A DNA stretch of 64,000 bases from the NCBI RefSeq assembly GCF_947496515.1, contig NZ_CANMDB010000012.1:29934-93933 (forward strand). Reading direction: 5' to 3'. The position numbers and the translations under genes are program-made. Shown here piece by piece: positions 28,413 to 36,855 of the stretch (position 1 is its first letter; each line of letters begins with the position of its first letter). Origin of the DNA: an uncultured Roseobacter sp. Lineage in GTDB: Bacteria > Pseudomonadota > Alphaproteobacteria > Rhodobacterales > Rhodobacteraceae. A model generated the notes under the pieces. It was not told the origin of the DNA and did not search any database. It was given only the letters and a program-made list of their open reading frames with translations.

Positions 28413-28428
28413 GCAACTTTTTTTCCTG
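28413..28428. promoter_or_regulatory. T-tract motif upstream of dmmD
   Basis: GCAACTTTTTTTCCTG lies 78 bases upstream of the dmmD start, within its promoter region. Fourteen of these bases (CAACTTTTTTTCCT) are identical to a motif upstream of folD at 42538-42551, and both are followed shortly by ATGGG. The orientation relative to the gene is the same in both places. Confidence 0.5.
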
Positions 28429-28447
28429 ATGGGCAAATTTGAACGAG

Positions 28448-28474
28448 AAAGGGGCGACCCGTGGCCGCCCCTTT
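28448..28474 (-). terminator. Terminator of the amt / 57-aa gene unit
   Basis: On the minus strand AAAGGGGCG and CGCCCCTTT form a 9-bp stem around a 9-base loop, followed by TCTCGTTC after the T-rich arm. It lies 17 bases beyond the stop of the small membrane protein and separates that unit from dmmD. Confidence 0.65.
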
Positions 28475-28491
28475 GTGCAAGTTATGCGCGC

Positions 28492-28665
28492 TTACTTGTC
28501 GTATTGCTTGGTTTTGGCACGCTCGGTCTTTTGGCCGAACAGCAGGACCGCGACACAGATGCCTGCCGCGATCAGGGTGTAAAGGCCCGGCATCGCGCTG
28601 CCCCAGCCCATGAACATGGCCCCGTCAACAACCGACCAGCTTGCTTCGTCATATGGAAAACCCAT
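28492..28665 (-). CDS. Small membrane protein, 57 aa, in the methylated-amine cluster
   Basis: The ATG at 28665 has a strong ribosome site (AAGGAGAAG) seven bases upstream. The peptide reads MGFPYDEASWSVVDGA, then a hydrophobic helix (PGLYTLIAAGICVAVLLFG) and a basic tail (KTERAKTKQYDK), so it has one membrane segment with a cytoplasmic basic C-terminus. It lies 22 bases downstream of amt and is followed by a terminator, so the two are almost certainly co-transcribed. The function is unknown; a small accessory subunit or modulator of Amt is an inference from position. Confidence 0.75.
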   Translation of the reverse strand: MGFPYDEASWSVVDGAMFMGWGSAMPGLYTLIAAGICVAVLLFGQKTERAKTKQYDK

Positions 28666-28687
28666 GGTCTTCTCCTTTTCTGTTCAG

Positions 28688-30091
28688 TTACTCACCCGGC
28701 GCCAGATTGACGCCCGGTGCGGGGATGCCTTCGGGATAGCCTGCGGCCGGGACCTTAACCATGTCCATGCCAGCCAGTTCAGCGCCCTCGGGGATGCGCA
28801 ACATGCCCATCATCTTGAGGATCAGCGACACGACATAACCGGGCACAAATCCAAGCAGGAAGAAGACGACCGCGCCCACGATCTGACCGATCAGGCTGAT
28901 GGTCGGCACCTCGCCCGCAGCGCCTTGCAGCGCAGGATAGCCCGACGCAAAGACACCCAGCATGACAACACCGTAAAGGCCGATGGTGCCGTGCACTGTG
29001 ACCGCACCCACCGCATCATCGATGCCGCGGCGTTCCAGCCAGTCTGCACAGGGTTTCAGGATCAAACCTGCCGAGAAGGCGACGATGAAGGTCAGTGCAG
29101 GGTAGTAGATATCGAGGCCAGAGGCGGTCGAGATGATCCCGGCAAGTGCGCCCGACATCATCCAGAACGGATCACGGGTCAGCACCCACGCGCCGATGAT
29201 GCCACCCGCGACAGCCATCAGAATGTTAAAGGCCAGCGCCGACAGCGTGATGGGTGTCCCGTAAATGGTGGATGGCTTGTCCGCAAACCAGCTCCACGCT
29301 TCACCCGGCACGATTACGCAAGCCATGAGGAAGCCCCAGAAGCCCACGATGATCAGCATCAGCCCCGTCACAGTCAGCGGCATATTGTGCCCTGCGATGT
29401 GGTTGGCGCTGCCGTCTGGGTTGAACTTGCCGATGCGTGGGCCGAGGTTGATCAGAACGCCAAGCGCAAAGAACCCGGCAACCGCGTGTACAAGGCCCGC
29501 CGCGCCAAAGTCGTGCACACCCCATTGCGTGACCAGCCAGCCATCCGCGTGCCAGCCCCATGCGGCGGCCACGACCCATGCGAAAGACCCCAGAACCACA
29601 GCCAGAATGACAAAGCCGACCGTCTGGATGCGTTCGATCACGGCACCCGACATGATGGAGGCCGTCGTGGCGGCAAAGAGCGCAAAGGCGCCAAAGAACA
29701 CGCCGGACGCCTGATCGGCGATGTTCGGGCCCATATATTGCGCGCTCTCGCCCCAGCCCCATGCGATCGCGTTGGCATATTCGACGCCCGAGATGCCCGC
29801 AGGCCCCGCAGCGCCCGGCAATCCCGTGGGAAAGCCCCAATAGACCCACCAGCCAAAGAAATAGAAAGTCGGGATCATAAAGGCGAAAGCCAGAATGTTC
29901 TTTACCCCCGAACTCAGCACGTTCTTGAGGCGCGAGGCCCCCATCTCGTAAGCCAGAAACCCCGCATGAATGATAATCATCAGCGGGATGGTCAGATAAT
30001 AGAATGTTTCGGCAAACATGGTGTTTGTCACACCGCTCTTGCCCTGCAGCGCGGCAATCTGGGCCGTCAGCTCTGCGATTTGCTCTTCCAC
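28688..30091 (-). CDS. amt: Ammonium transporter Amt
   Basis: From the GTG at 30091 (preceded by CGGGGGTTC) the protein has 467 residues and eleven or more membrane helices. Family motifs include GASRLKNVLSSGVKNILAF, FGAFALFAATTASIMSGAVIER, FGAAGLVHAVAGFFALG and DAVGAVTVHGTIGLYG, with pore-type histidines in the latter two. The first 25 residues are unusual: a short heptad-like helix (VEEQIAELTAQIAALQGK) ahead of the first membrane segment. Methylamine catabolism releases ammonium and Amt also carries methylammonium, which explains its place in the cluster. It is divergent from mgsABC-gmaS. Confidence 0.85.
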   Translation of the reverse strand: MEEQIAELTAQIAALQGKSGVTNTMFAETFYYLTIPLMIIIHAGFLAYEMGASRLKNVLSSGVKNILAFAFMIPTFYFFGWWVYWGFPTGLPGAAGPAGISGVEYANAIAWGWGESAQYMGPNIADQASGVFFGAFALFAATTASIMSGAVIERIQTVGFVILAVVLGSFAWVVAAAWGWHADGWLVTQWGVHDFGAAGLVHAVAGFFALGVLINLGPRIGKFNPDGSANHIAGHNMPLTVTGLMLIIVGFWGFLMACVIVPGEAWSWFADKPSTIYGTPITLSALAFNILMAVAGGIIGAWVLTRDPFWMMSGALAGIISTASGLDIYYPALTFIVAFSAGLILKPCADWLERRGIDDAVGAVTVHGTIGLYGVVMLGVFASGYPALQGAAGEVPTISLIGQIVGAVVFFLLGFVPGYVVSLILKMMGMLRIPEGAELAGMDMVKVPAAGYPEGIPAPGVNLAPGE

Positions 30092-30183
30092 GATGAACCC
30101 CCGTGTTGGACTGTTGGCATTGTGCACCGTCGTATGCGTGTCGCGGCGCTGGCCAAATTGAAGCACGTGAACTTTATTCTGGC

Positions 30184-30200
30184 GACTCTTTTTTTAACTG
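30184..30200. promoter_or_regulatory. T-tract motif between amt and mgsA
   Basis: GACTCTTTTTTTAACTG lies in the 200-base divergent region between the amt and mgsA starts. It shares the seven-T core with motifs upstream of dmmD, folD and tmoX/mgdA, but not the flanking CAAC...CCT words. TTTAACTG also recurs upstream of tdm. Confidence 0.35.
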
Positions 30201-30294
30201 AAGTGAAAATTAGTTTCCCATTGGTTGAGCATGTGATGTAACGATGTTAGCGTTCGAGTCGAACGACAGATCACTTTTTGGGAGGGCCTTCGCC

Positions 30295-31224
30295 ATGTGC
30301 GGGATCGTCGGACTTTTTCTGAAAGACACCTCGCTGGAGCCCCGGCTTGGCGATATGCTGACCGACATGCTGATCACCATGACCGATCGTGGCCCCGACA
30401 GCGCCGGCATCGCGATTTATGGTGATGAAACAGTGGGTAACGCAAAGCTGACCGTGCAGTCGAGCGCGCCGGAAACCGATTTCGACAAGCTGGACAATGA
30501 CTTGCGCAAACGGGTTCAGGGCAAGGTTTCGATGGCCGTCAAAGACACCCATGCGGTGCTGTCGTTGCAGGCGGATCAGGTCGCCGCCGCGCGTCAGATC
30601 CTTGCCGAAATCCGCCCCGATGTGCGGGTGATGAGCCACGGATCAACCCTTGAGATCTACAAAGAGGTCGGATTGCCTAAAGATGTGGCAGACCGCTTTG
30701 ATATTCGGCAAATGTCCGGGACGCACGGGATCGGGCACACCCGCATGGCGACCGAGTCGGCGGTCACGACCATGGGCGCGCATCCCTTCAATACCGGGAT
30801 CGACCAGTGCCTTGTGCACAACGGATCGCTGTCCAACCACAACTCGCTGCGCCGCAAGCTGCGCCGCCTTGGCGTGCATATCGAAACGGAAAACGACACC
30901 GAAGTCGGGGCGGCCTACCTGACGTGGAAAATGCAGAACGGCTCGACCCTGGGCGAGGCGCTGACATCTAGCCTTGATGATCTTGACGGGTTCTTTACCT
31001 TTGTGGTCGGCACCAAGGACGGGTTCGGTGTGGTGCGTGATCCGATTGCGTGCAAGCCCGCCGTGATGGCCGAAACCGATCAATTTGTGGCATTCGGCTC
31101 GGAATATCGCGCGCTGGTGAACCTACCGGGGATCGAGACCGCCAAGGTGTGGGAACCCGAGCCCGCCACCGTTTATTTCTGGTCGCACAACGCGGCCCCC
31201 ACCGCGCAAGAGAAAGCGGCGTAA
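30295..31224 (+). CDS. mgsA: N-methylglutamate synthase subunit MgsA (class II glutamine amidotransferase-like)
   Basis: The protein of 309 residues starts MCGIVGLF, with Cys2 as the N-terminal nucleophile of class II amidotransferases; GGGAGG lies eight bases upstream. Further motifs are TDRGPDSAGIAIYG, THGIGHTRMATESAV and CLVHNGSLSNHN. It resembles GlxB and the amidotransferase part of glutamate synthase. MgsABC transfers the methylamino group from gamma-glutamylmethylamide to an acceptor, forming N-methylglutamate. It heads mgsABC-gmaS, and mgsB starts on the base after its stop. Confidence 0.85.
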   Translation: MCGIVGLFLKDTSLEPRLGDMLTDMLITMTDRGPDSAGIAIYGDETVGNAKLTVQSSAPETDFDKLDNDLRKRVQGKVSMAVKDTHAVLSLQADQVAAARQILAEIRPDVRVMSHGSTLEIYKEVGLPKDVADRFDIRQMSGTHGIGHTRMATESAVTTMGAHPFNTGIDQCLVHNGSLSNHNSLRRKLRRLGVHIETENDTEVGAAYLTWKMQNGSTLGEALTSSLDDLDGFFTFVVGTKDGFGVVRDPIACKPAVMAETDQFVAFGSEYRALVNLPGIETAKVWEPEPATVYFWSHNAAPTAQEKAA

Positions 31225-31902
31225 ATGCAGACATTCGACATTGAGGCGGAGGGCCTGCGTGCCCTCAACTCCACGCTTCACGCCCAAGCGGCAAACACCA
31301 ACCAGACCCATTGGGAAATCGTGAACCCCAAAGGCAGCCACGCCATCGCCGTCGGCCTTGATGCGCCCATAGAGGTGAATATCAAAGGCTCGACCGGGTA
31401 TTACTGCGCGGGCATGAACAAGCAAGCGACCGTACATGTGCACGGCTCGGTTGGCCCCGGCACGGCGGAAAACATGATGTCCGGCATGGTCGTGGTCGAA
31501 GGGGACGCCTCGCAATATGCAGGCGCGACAGGCCATGGCGGCACACTGGTGATTAAGGGCAATGCATCCTCGCGCTGCGGTATTTCGATGAAGGGCATCG
31601 ACATCATCGTACACGGCAATATCGGGCACATGTCGGCGTTCATGGCGCAGTCCGGCAATCTGGTTGTCTGCGGAGATGCGGGTGAGGCCCTTGGCGATTC
31701 CCTTTATGAGGCGCGCCTGTTCGTGCGCGGTTCGGTCAAATCCCTCGGGGCCGACTGCATCGAGAAAGAGATGCGGCCCGAACACCTGACCCTGCTCGAA
31801 GAGTTGCTGGGACGTGGCGGCTGCGATGCCAAGGCGTCCGAGTTCAAGCGGTATGGGTCTGCGCGCCAGCTCTACAATTTTAACATCGACAACGCGTATT
31901 AA
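31225..31902 (+). CDS. mgsB: N-methylglutamate synthase subunit MgsB (GlxC-like)
   Basis: The 225-aa protein is a right-handed beta-helix of the GltB C-terminal (GXGXG) type: GSTGYYCAGMNKQATVHVHG, GMVVVEGDASQYAGATGHGG and GDAGEALGDSLYEARLFVRG carry the repeating Gly pattern. It is expected to be a structural and coupling subunit between the amidotransferase MgsA and the FMN subunit MgsC. Its gene abuts mgsA directly and precedes mgsC by nine bases. Confidence 0.85.
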   Translation: MQTFDIEAEGLRALNSTLHAQAANTNQTHWEIVNPKGSHAIAVGLDAPIEVNIKGSTGYYCAGMNKQATVHVHGSVGPGTAENMMSGMVVVEGDASQYAGATGHGGTLVIKGNASSRCGISMKGIDIIVHGNIGHMSAFMAQSGNLVVCGDAGEALGDSLYEARLFVRGSVKSLGADCIEKEMRPEHLTLLEELLGRGGCDAKASEFKRYGSARQLYNFNIDNAY

Positions 31903-31911
31903 GGGGCGACC

Positions 31912-33282
31912 ATGAAAGACGAGCAAAAGGGCGCGCCGCGCAATACGGGCCCTCACGGCGCTCCGCGCACGATGCCGATCCAGTCGGCCACCTTTTCCAA
32001 CCCGGTCAATGCTGAAATCCGGCGGGCTGCGGCCACCGGCATCTACGACATTCGCGGTGGCGGGGCCAAGCGCAAGCTGCCCCATTTTGACGATCTGCTG
32101 TTTCTGGGCGCGTCCATGTCGCGCTATCCGCTGGAAGGGTATCGCGAGAAATGCGAAACCTCCGTCACGCTTGGCACCCGCTTTGCCAAGAACCCTATCC
32201 AGCTTGATATTCCGGTCACAATCGCGGGCATGTCCTTTGGGGCATTGTCCGGCGGTGCGAAAGAAGCCTTGGGGCGCGGGGCCACAATGGCGGGCACGTC
32301 GACCACCACGGGCGATGGCGGCATGACGGAAGAGGAACGCGGCCATTCCAACAAGCTGGTCTATCAATATCTGCCCTCGCGCTATGGGATGAACCCCGAC
32401 GATTTGCGCCGCGCGGACGCGATTGAAATCGTGGTGGGCCAAGGCGCCAAACCCGGTGGTGGCGGCATGCTTTTGGGCCAAAAGATCAGCGACCGCGTAG
32501 CCGAGATGCGCAACCTGCCCAAGGGGATCGACCAACGCTCTGCCTGTCGTCACCCGGATTGGACGGGACCGGACGATCTGGAAATCAAGATCCTCGAGTT
32601 GCGCGAGATCACCAATTGGGAAAAGCCGATCTATATCAAGGTCGGCGGCGCGCGGCCCTACTTTGACACCACACTTGCGGTGAAGGCCGGCGCGGATGTC
32701 GTCGTTTTGGACGGGATGCAGGGTGGCACAGCCGCCACACAGGATGTGTTTATCGAACATGTCGGCCAGCCGATCCTCGCCTGTATCCGCGAGGCGGTGC
32801 GCGCGCTGCAGGACCTCGATATGCACCGCGAGGTGCAACTGGTCGTGTCGGGCGGTATCCGGACCGGGGCGGATGTCGCCAAGGCCATGGCGCTTGGTGC
32901 GGATGCGGTTGCCATCGGCACCGCGGCCCTGATCGCGCTTGGCGACAACGACCCGAAATGGGAGGCCGAGTACAACGCGCTTGGCACCACGGCGGGCGCC
33001 TATGACGACTGGCACGAAGGACAGGACCCCGCCGGGATCACCACGCAAGACCCTGAGTTGATGGCGCGTTTTGACCCCATCGAAGGGGGACGGCGGCTGA
33101 ACAACTACCTCAAGGTCATGACGCTTGAGGCGCAGACCATCGCGCGGGCCTGCGGCAAGAACCACCTGCACAACCTCGAACCCGAGGACCTGTGCGCGCT
33201 GACGATGGAGGCGGCGGCCATGGCGAAAATCCCACTGGCGGGCACAGACTGGTATCCCGGCAAGCCCGGCACCTCTTACTGA
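31912..33282 (+). CDS. mgsC: N-methylglutamate synthase subunit MgsC (GltB FMN-domain-like)
   Basis: The 456-aa protein matches the FMN-binding glutamate synthase domain: LDIPVTIAGMSFGALSGGAK, GTSTTTGDGGMTEEER, YIKVGGARPYFDTTLAVKAGAD and LDGMQGGTAATQD are conserved loops of the TIM barrel, followed by LVVSGGIRTGADVAKAMALGAD split over the phosphate-binding region. It carries the synthase half-reaction that yields N-methylglutamate. It is close to GlxD of other proteobacteria; the tmm/gmaS context selects Mgs. Confidence 0.85.
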   Translation: MKDEQKGAPRNTGPHGAPRTMPIQSATFSNPVNAEIRRAAATGIYDIRGGGAKRKLPHFDDLLFLGASMSRYPLEGYREKCETSVTLGTRFAKNPIQLDIPVTIAGMSFGALSGGAKEALGRGATMAGTSTTTGDGGMTEEERGHSNKLVYQYLPSRYGMNPDDLRRADAIEIVVGQGAKPGGGGMLLGQKISDRVAEMRNLPKGIDQRSACRHPDWTGPDDLEIKILELREITNWEKPIYIKVGGARPYFDTTLAVKAGADVVVLDGMQGGTAATQDVFIEHVGQPILACIREAVRALQDLDMHREVQLVVSGGIRTGADVAKAMALGADAVAIGTAALIALGDNDPKWEAEYNALGTTAGAYDDWHEGQDPAGITTQDPELMARFDPIEGGRRLNNYLKVMTLEAQTIARACGKNHLHNLEPEDLCALTMEAAAMAKIPLAGTDWYPGKPGTSY

Positions 33283-33295
33283 TCACCAAAACGAA

Positions 33296-33321
33296 GGGCG
33301 CGGCCATTACGGCACGCGCCC
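33296..33321 (+). terminator. GC hairpin between mgsC and gmaS
   Basis: GGGCGCG pairs with CGCGCCC around a 12-base loop in the 70-base mgsC-gmaS spacer. There is no T-run, so it is probably an intercistronic stability or attenuation structure and not a full stop. Confidence 0.45.
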
Positions 33322-33352
33322 TCACCACATAAAGACCAACAGGAACAGACAG

Positions 33353-34687
33353 ATGACCACTGATCTTGCCAAGTTCGCCGCCGACAACGGCGTCAAGTAT
33401 TTCATGATTTCCTTCACCGACCTTTTCGGGGGCCAGCGGGCCAAGCTGGTGCCTGCGCAGGCCATCGCGGACATGCAGGAAGATGGCGCAGGCTTTGCCG
33501 GTTTCGCCACCTGGCTTGATATGACGCCCGCGCACCCGGACATGCTGGCCGTGCCTGATCCGTCCTCGGTCATTCAACTGCCGTGGAAACCCGAGGTCGC
33601 GTGGGTTGCGGGCAACTGTGTGATGGAGGGCGAGGATGTCGCCCAAGCCCCGCGCAACGTGCTGCGCCGCCTGATTGACGAGGCCGCCGCCGAAGGGTTG
33701 CACGTCAAAACCGGGATCGAGGCCGAGTATTTCCTGATGACACCGGACGGCAATCAGATCAGCGATGAATATGATACCGCCGCCAAACCCTGCTATGATC
33801 AGCAGGCCGTGATGCGTCGTTATGACGTGGTGCGCGAGATCTGCGACTACATGCTCGATCTGGGCTGGGGGCCGTATCAGAACGACCACGAGGACGCGAA
33901 TGGCCAGTTCGAGATGAACTGGGACTTTGACGACGCGCTGCGCACCGCCGACAAGCACTCGTTCTTCAAACTCATGACCAAGTCCGTCGCTGAAAAGCAT
34001 GGCTTTCGCGCAACCTTTATGCCCAAGCCGGTTGAGGGGCTGACGGGCAACGGGTGTCACGCGCACATCTCGGTCTGGGACGCACCCGGCGGGGATGCCA
34101 AAACCAACGTGTTCGCGGTGGAACCCAATGACAGCAGCCAGACGGCTGAACTGGGCCTGTCGGAAAAGGGTCGCCACTTCCTTGGTGGGATCATGAAACA
34201 TGCGAGCGCGCTTGCCGCGATCACCAACCCGACTGTGAACAGCTACAAACGCATCAACGCGCCCCGCACCATGTCCGGCGCCACCTGGGCCCCGAACACC
34301 GTTACGTGGACAGGCAACAACCGCACCCATATGGTGCGCGTGCCCGGCCCCGGTCGGTTCGAGTTGCGCCTGCCGGACGGGGCGACGAACCCCTATCTGT
34401 TGCAAGCGGTGATTATCGCTGCCGGGCTGGATGGTATTCGCACCGAGGCAGATCCCGGCAAGCGGCATGACATCGACATGTATGCTGAGGGCCACAAGGT
34501 GCGTGGCGCGCCCAAACTGCCGCTGAATATGCTGGATGCGCTGCGTGAATACGACAAGGATAAGAGCCTCAAGGCGGCGATGGGTGAAGAATTTTCAGCG
34601 TCTTATGTGAAGATGAAGACGCAGGAATGGAATGATTTCACCGCGCATTTCTCGCAGTGGGAAAAGGATAACACGCTCGACATCTGA
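33353..34687 (+). CDS. gmaS: Gamma-glutamylmethylamide synthetase GmaS
   Basis: The 444-aa protein is a glutamine-synthetase homologue of the GlnT/GmaS branch: YFMISFTDLFGGQRAKLVP at the start, LHVKTGIEAEYFLM and NDHEDANGQFEMNWDF (metal-binding Glu residues), LTGNGCHAHISVWD, PTVNSYKRINAPRT and RVPGPGRFELRLPDGATNPYL. GmaS ligates methylamine to glutamate with ATP and is the marker enzyme of the indirect methylamine pathway. It follows mgsABC in the same direction, giving the usual mgsABC-gmaS order. Confidence 0.9.
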   Translation: MTTDLAKFAADNGVKYFMISFTDLFGGQRAKLVPAQAIADMQEDGAGFAGFATWLDMTPAHPDMLAVPDPSSVIQLPWKPEVAWVAGNCVMEGEDVAQAPRNVLRRLIDEAAAEGLHVKTGIEAEYFLMTPDGNQISDEYDTAAKPCYDQQAVMRRYDVVREICDYMLDLGWGPYQNDHEDANGQFEMNWDFDDALRTADKHSFFKLMTKSVAEKHGFRATFMPKPVEGLTGNGCHAHISVWDAPGGDAKTNVFAVEPNDSSQTAELGLSEKGRHFLGGIMKHASALAAITNPTVNSYKRINAPRTMSGATWAPNTVTWTGNNRTHMVRVPGPGRFELRLPDGATNPYLLQAVIIAAGLDGIRTEADPGKRHDIDMYAEGHKVRGAPKLPLNMLDALREYDKDKSLKAAMGEEFSASYVKMKTQEWNDFTAHFSQWEKDNTLDI

Positions 34688-34700
34688 AGGCAGGCGCGGT

Positions 34701-34985
34701 TCAGCGCAGCCAGTCCTTGCGCGCGGCAATCGTGGCATACCAGAACAGTGCGGCCCAGACCAAAAGTGCCAAAAGGGTGCTTGGGGTCATGCCAAGCGCG
34801 GACGTCGTCTGGATGACTGTCACCACTGTTGCAACCAAAGAGAATGCCAAGACCGGCGCGGCAACACTGCGGCATAGCAGCATCAGGATGCACCCGACCG
34901 CGCCGCCAAAAACGGCAAAGCCAAAGGCGAGCGTGGCCCATAACGCGTTCTCCGTTCGTCGTGATGACTTGCCTGAAATCAACAA
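34701..34985 (-). CDS. Small membrane protein, 94 aa
   Basis: Three hydrophobic segments are visible: LWATLAFGFAVFGGAVGCILMLL, VLAFSLVATVVTVIQ and STLLALLVWAALFWYATIAA (each split here for brevity), with a basic tail KDWLR. It converges with gmaS (13 bases apart) and is divergent from tmm. No family was recognised. The hydrophobic pattern in only this frame supports a real gene. Confidence 0.5.
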   Translation of the reverse strand: MLISGKSSRRTENALWATLAFGFAVFGGAVGCILMLLCRSVAAPVLAFSLVATVVTVIQTTSALGMTPSTLLALLVWAALFWYATIAARKDWLR

Positions 34986-35006
34986 GATGGGATCGAAAAA
35001 GTCACC

Positions 35007-35028
35007 TGCACAATTTCACTGCTGTGCA
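35007..35028. promoter_or_regulatory. Inverted repeat upstream of tmm
   Basis: TGCACA and TGTGCA form a perfect 6-bp dyad separated by ten bases, about 70 bases upstream of the tmm start. It could be an operator for one of the GlxA/AraC regulators. The spacing does not fit a classical NtrC site (TGCAC-N5-GTGCA). The regulator is unknown. Confidence 0.4.
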
Positions 35029-35098
35029 AATTAGTTGACTTGCAGGGATGATCGCAGTCGAATTGTTGCGAACCGAAACCAGTCAGGAGAGTCGCACC

Positions 35099-36433
35099 AT
35101 GCCCAAACGTATCGCCATCATCGGGGCCGGACCATCAGGGCTGGCGCAGCTGCGCGCGTTCCAATCCGCAAAGCAAAACGGCGACGATATTCCCGAGATC
35201 GTCTGCTTTGAAAAACAGGCAAATTGGGGTGGGTTGTGGAATTATACTTGGCGCACGGGCGTCGATCAGTACGGGGAGCCGGTGCATGGGTCGATGTATC
35301 GGTATCTGTGGTCAAACGGGCCGAAAGAGGGTCTTGAGTTCGCCGACTACTCTTTTGAGGAACATTTTGGCAAACAGATCGCATCCTACCCTCCGCGTGC
35401 GGTTCTGTTTGACTACATTCAGGGCCGCGTCGAGAAGGCGGGCGTGCGCGACTGGATCCGGTTTGAAACAGCGGTGCGCCGGGTCGAATTCGAGGACGGC
35501 ATGTTCACCGTCACGGTCAAGGACCTGCCTGCGGACAACGAATACAGCGAAACATTCGACCACGTGATCTGCGCCTCGGGCCACTTTTCCACCCCGAATG
35601 TGCCGGAATTCCCCGGCTTTGACAGCTTCAAGGGCCGGGTGCTGCACGCCCATGATTTCCGCGACGCGCTTGAGTTCAAGGATCAGGATATCCTGATCGT
35701 CGGCACCAGCTATTCGGCCGAGGATATCGGGTCGCAATGTTGGAAATACGGGGCCAATTCGATCACGGTGTCGCATCGGACGGCGGCCATGGGCTACGAC
35801 TGGCCCGACAACTGGGCCGAGGTGCCGCTGCTGACCCACGTGGATGGCAAGACGGCGCATTTCAAGGATGGCAGCAGCCGCGATGTGGACGCGGTGATCC
35901 TGTGCACCGGCTACCAACATCACTTCCCCTTCATGGCCGAGGATTTGCGGCTGAAGACCGCCAACCGGTTGGCGACGGCAGACCTTTATAAAGGGGTGGC
36001 GTGGGTGCACAATCCCGCGCTGTTCTATCTGGGGATGCAAGACCAGTGGTTCACCTTCAACATGTTTGACGCGCAGGCGTGGTGGGTGCGCGATGCTGTC
36101 ATGGGCAAGATCACGATGCCGTCGAAGGCCGAGATGGAGGCTGATGTGGTGGACCGGATTGCGCGCGAGGATGCGGGCGAAGATGACTATGACGCGATCT
36201 GGTATCAGGGCGACTACATCAAGGAATTGATCGCCGAAACGGACTATCCCTCATTCGATGTCGAAGGGGCCTGCAAGGCGTTCAAGGAATGGAAAAGCCA
36301 CAAGAAGCAGGGGATCATGACCTTCCGCGACAATGGGTACACATCCGTTATGACCGGGACGATGGCGCCCAAACATCATACGCCTTGGGTCGATGCGCTG
36401 GATGACAGTCTTGAGGTCTATTTGCAGAATTAG
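35099..36433 (+). CDS. tmm: Trimethylamine monooxygenase Tmm (flavin-containing monooxygenase)
   Basis: From the ATG at 35099 (CAGGAGAG upstream) the protein has 444 residues. The FAD motif is IIGAGPSG at residues 7-14, the FMO signature is [11 protein letters not shown], and the NADPH motif is [11 protein letters not shown] with the Tyr seen in bacterial Tmm. Tmm oxidises TMA to TMAO with NADPH and oxygen. An in-frame ATG at 35048 would add 17 residues before the FAD strand and lacks a ribosome site. Convergence with tdm's operon and linkage to gmaS support the call. Confidence 0.9.
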   Translation: MPKRIAIIGAGPSGLAQLRAFQSAKQNGDDIPEIVCFEKQANWGGLWNYTWRTGVDQYGEPVHGSMYRYLWSNGPKEGLEFADYSFEEHFGKQIASYPPRAVLFDYIQGRVEKAGVRDWIRFETAVRRVEFEDGMFTVTVKDLPADNEYSETFDHVICASGHFSTPNVPEFPGFDSFKGRVLHAHDFRDALEFKDQDILIVGTSYSAEDIGSQCWKYGANSITVSHRTAAMGYDWPDNWAEVPLLTHVDGKTAHFKDGSSRDVDAVILCTGYQHHFPFMAEDLRLKTANRLATADLYKGVAWVHNPALFYLGMQDQWFTFNMFDAQAWWVRDAVMGKITMPSKAEMEADVVDRIAREDAGEDDYDAIWYQGDYIKELIAETDYPSFDVEGACKAFKEWKSHKKQGIMTFRDNGYTSVMTGTMAPKHHTPWVDALDDSLEVYLQN

Positions 36434-36444
36434 GGTTGAGATCC

Positions 36445-36855
36445 CTAGGGGGGCGGGGCGACGCGCAGAAAGATGAACGTCTGCTGCAGTGCGCCCTTGT
36501 CTTTGATCGACACGCCGATGTGCGCCGTGTCCGTTTTGAATGTGCGCAAGTCGTAGCTGTCGGGGTGGTTGACGCCTTGGTCGGTGACGCCGTCAGTATC
36601 GAGGCATCGCGCCGTCGCGTCGAGCAATTCGGCGAAGGTATCCGTTGCGGCCCGTGCGCGATAGCCGAAAGGCCACCGGCAGTTGAGAGCGCGCGCGCCC
36701 ATCAGATCCTGCGATACGGAGCACGTGCCAGCCGCACCAGATGGAAGGGCAATTTCGGTGACACTGCCGTTTGCAAGCGCGGTCAGATCAGCACAATACG
36801 TATCCGCATGGACGGCAGTAGCGCCAAGCATCATGGTGAATGCACAGCGGATCAC
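36445..36855 (-). CDS. Small secreted protein coupled to tdm, 136 aa
   Basis: A signal peptide (MIRCAFTMMLGATAVHAD) precedes a mature protein with four cysteines (YCADL, GTCSVS, LNCRWPF, ARCLDTD), suggesting two disulfides in the periplasm. Its ATG overlaps the stop of the preceding 125-aa gene (ATGA), so it is the last gene of the tdm operon. No family was recognised. The Cys pattern and coupling make it very likely real. Confidence 0.7.
   Translation of the reverse strand: MIRCAFTMMLGATAVHADTYCADLTALANGSVTEIALPSGAAGTCSVSQDLMGARALNCRWPFGYRARAATDTFAELLDATARCLDTDGVTDQGVNHPDSYDLRTFKTDTAHIGVSIKDKGALQQTFIFLRVAPPP

Noticed and set aside
28610..30241. A 543-codon plus-strand frame
   Set aside because: Its Asp/His/Arg-rich translation is the mirror frame of amt, which has obvious membrane helices and family motifs on the minus strand.
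31123..33171. A 682-codon open frame on the minus strand
   Set aside because: It is antisense to mgsB and mgsC, whose proteins show clear family motifs; long antisense frames are common in GC-rich coding DNA.
35007..35028. NtrC-binding site upstream of tmm
   Set aside because: The dyad spacing of ten bases and the missing -24/-12 promoter do not fit a classical NtrC/sigma54 arrangement.
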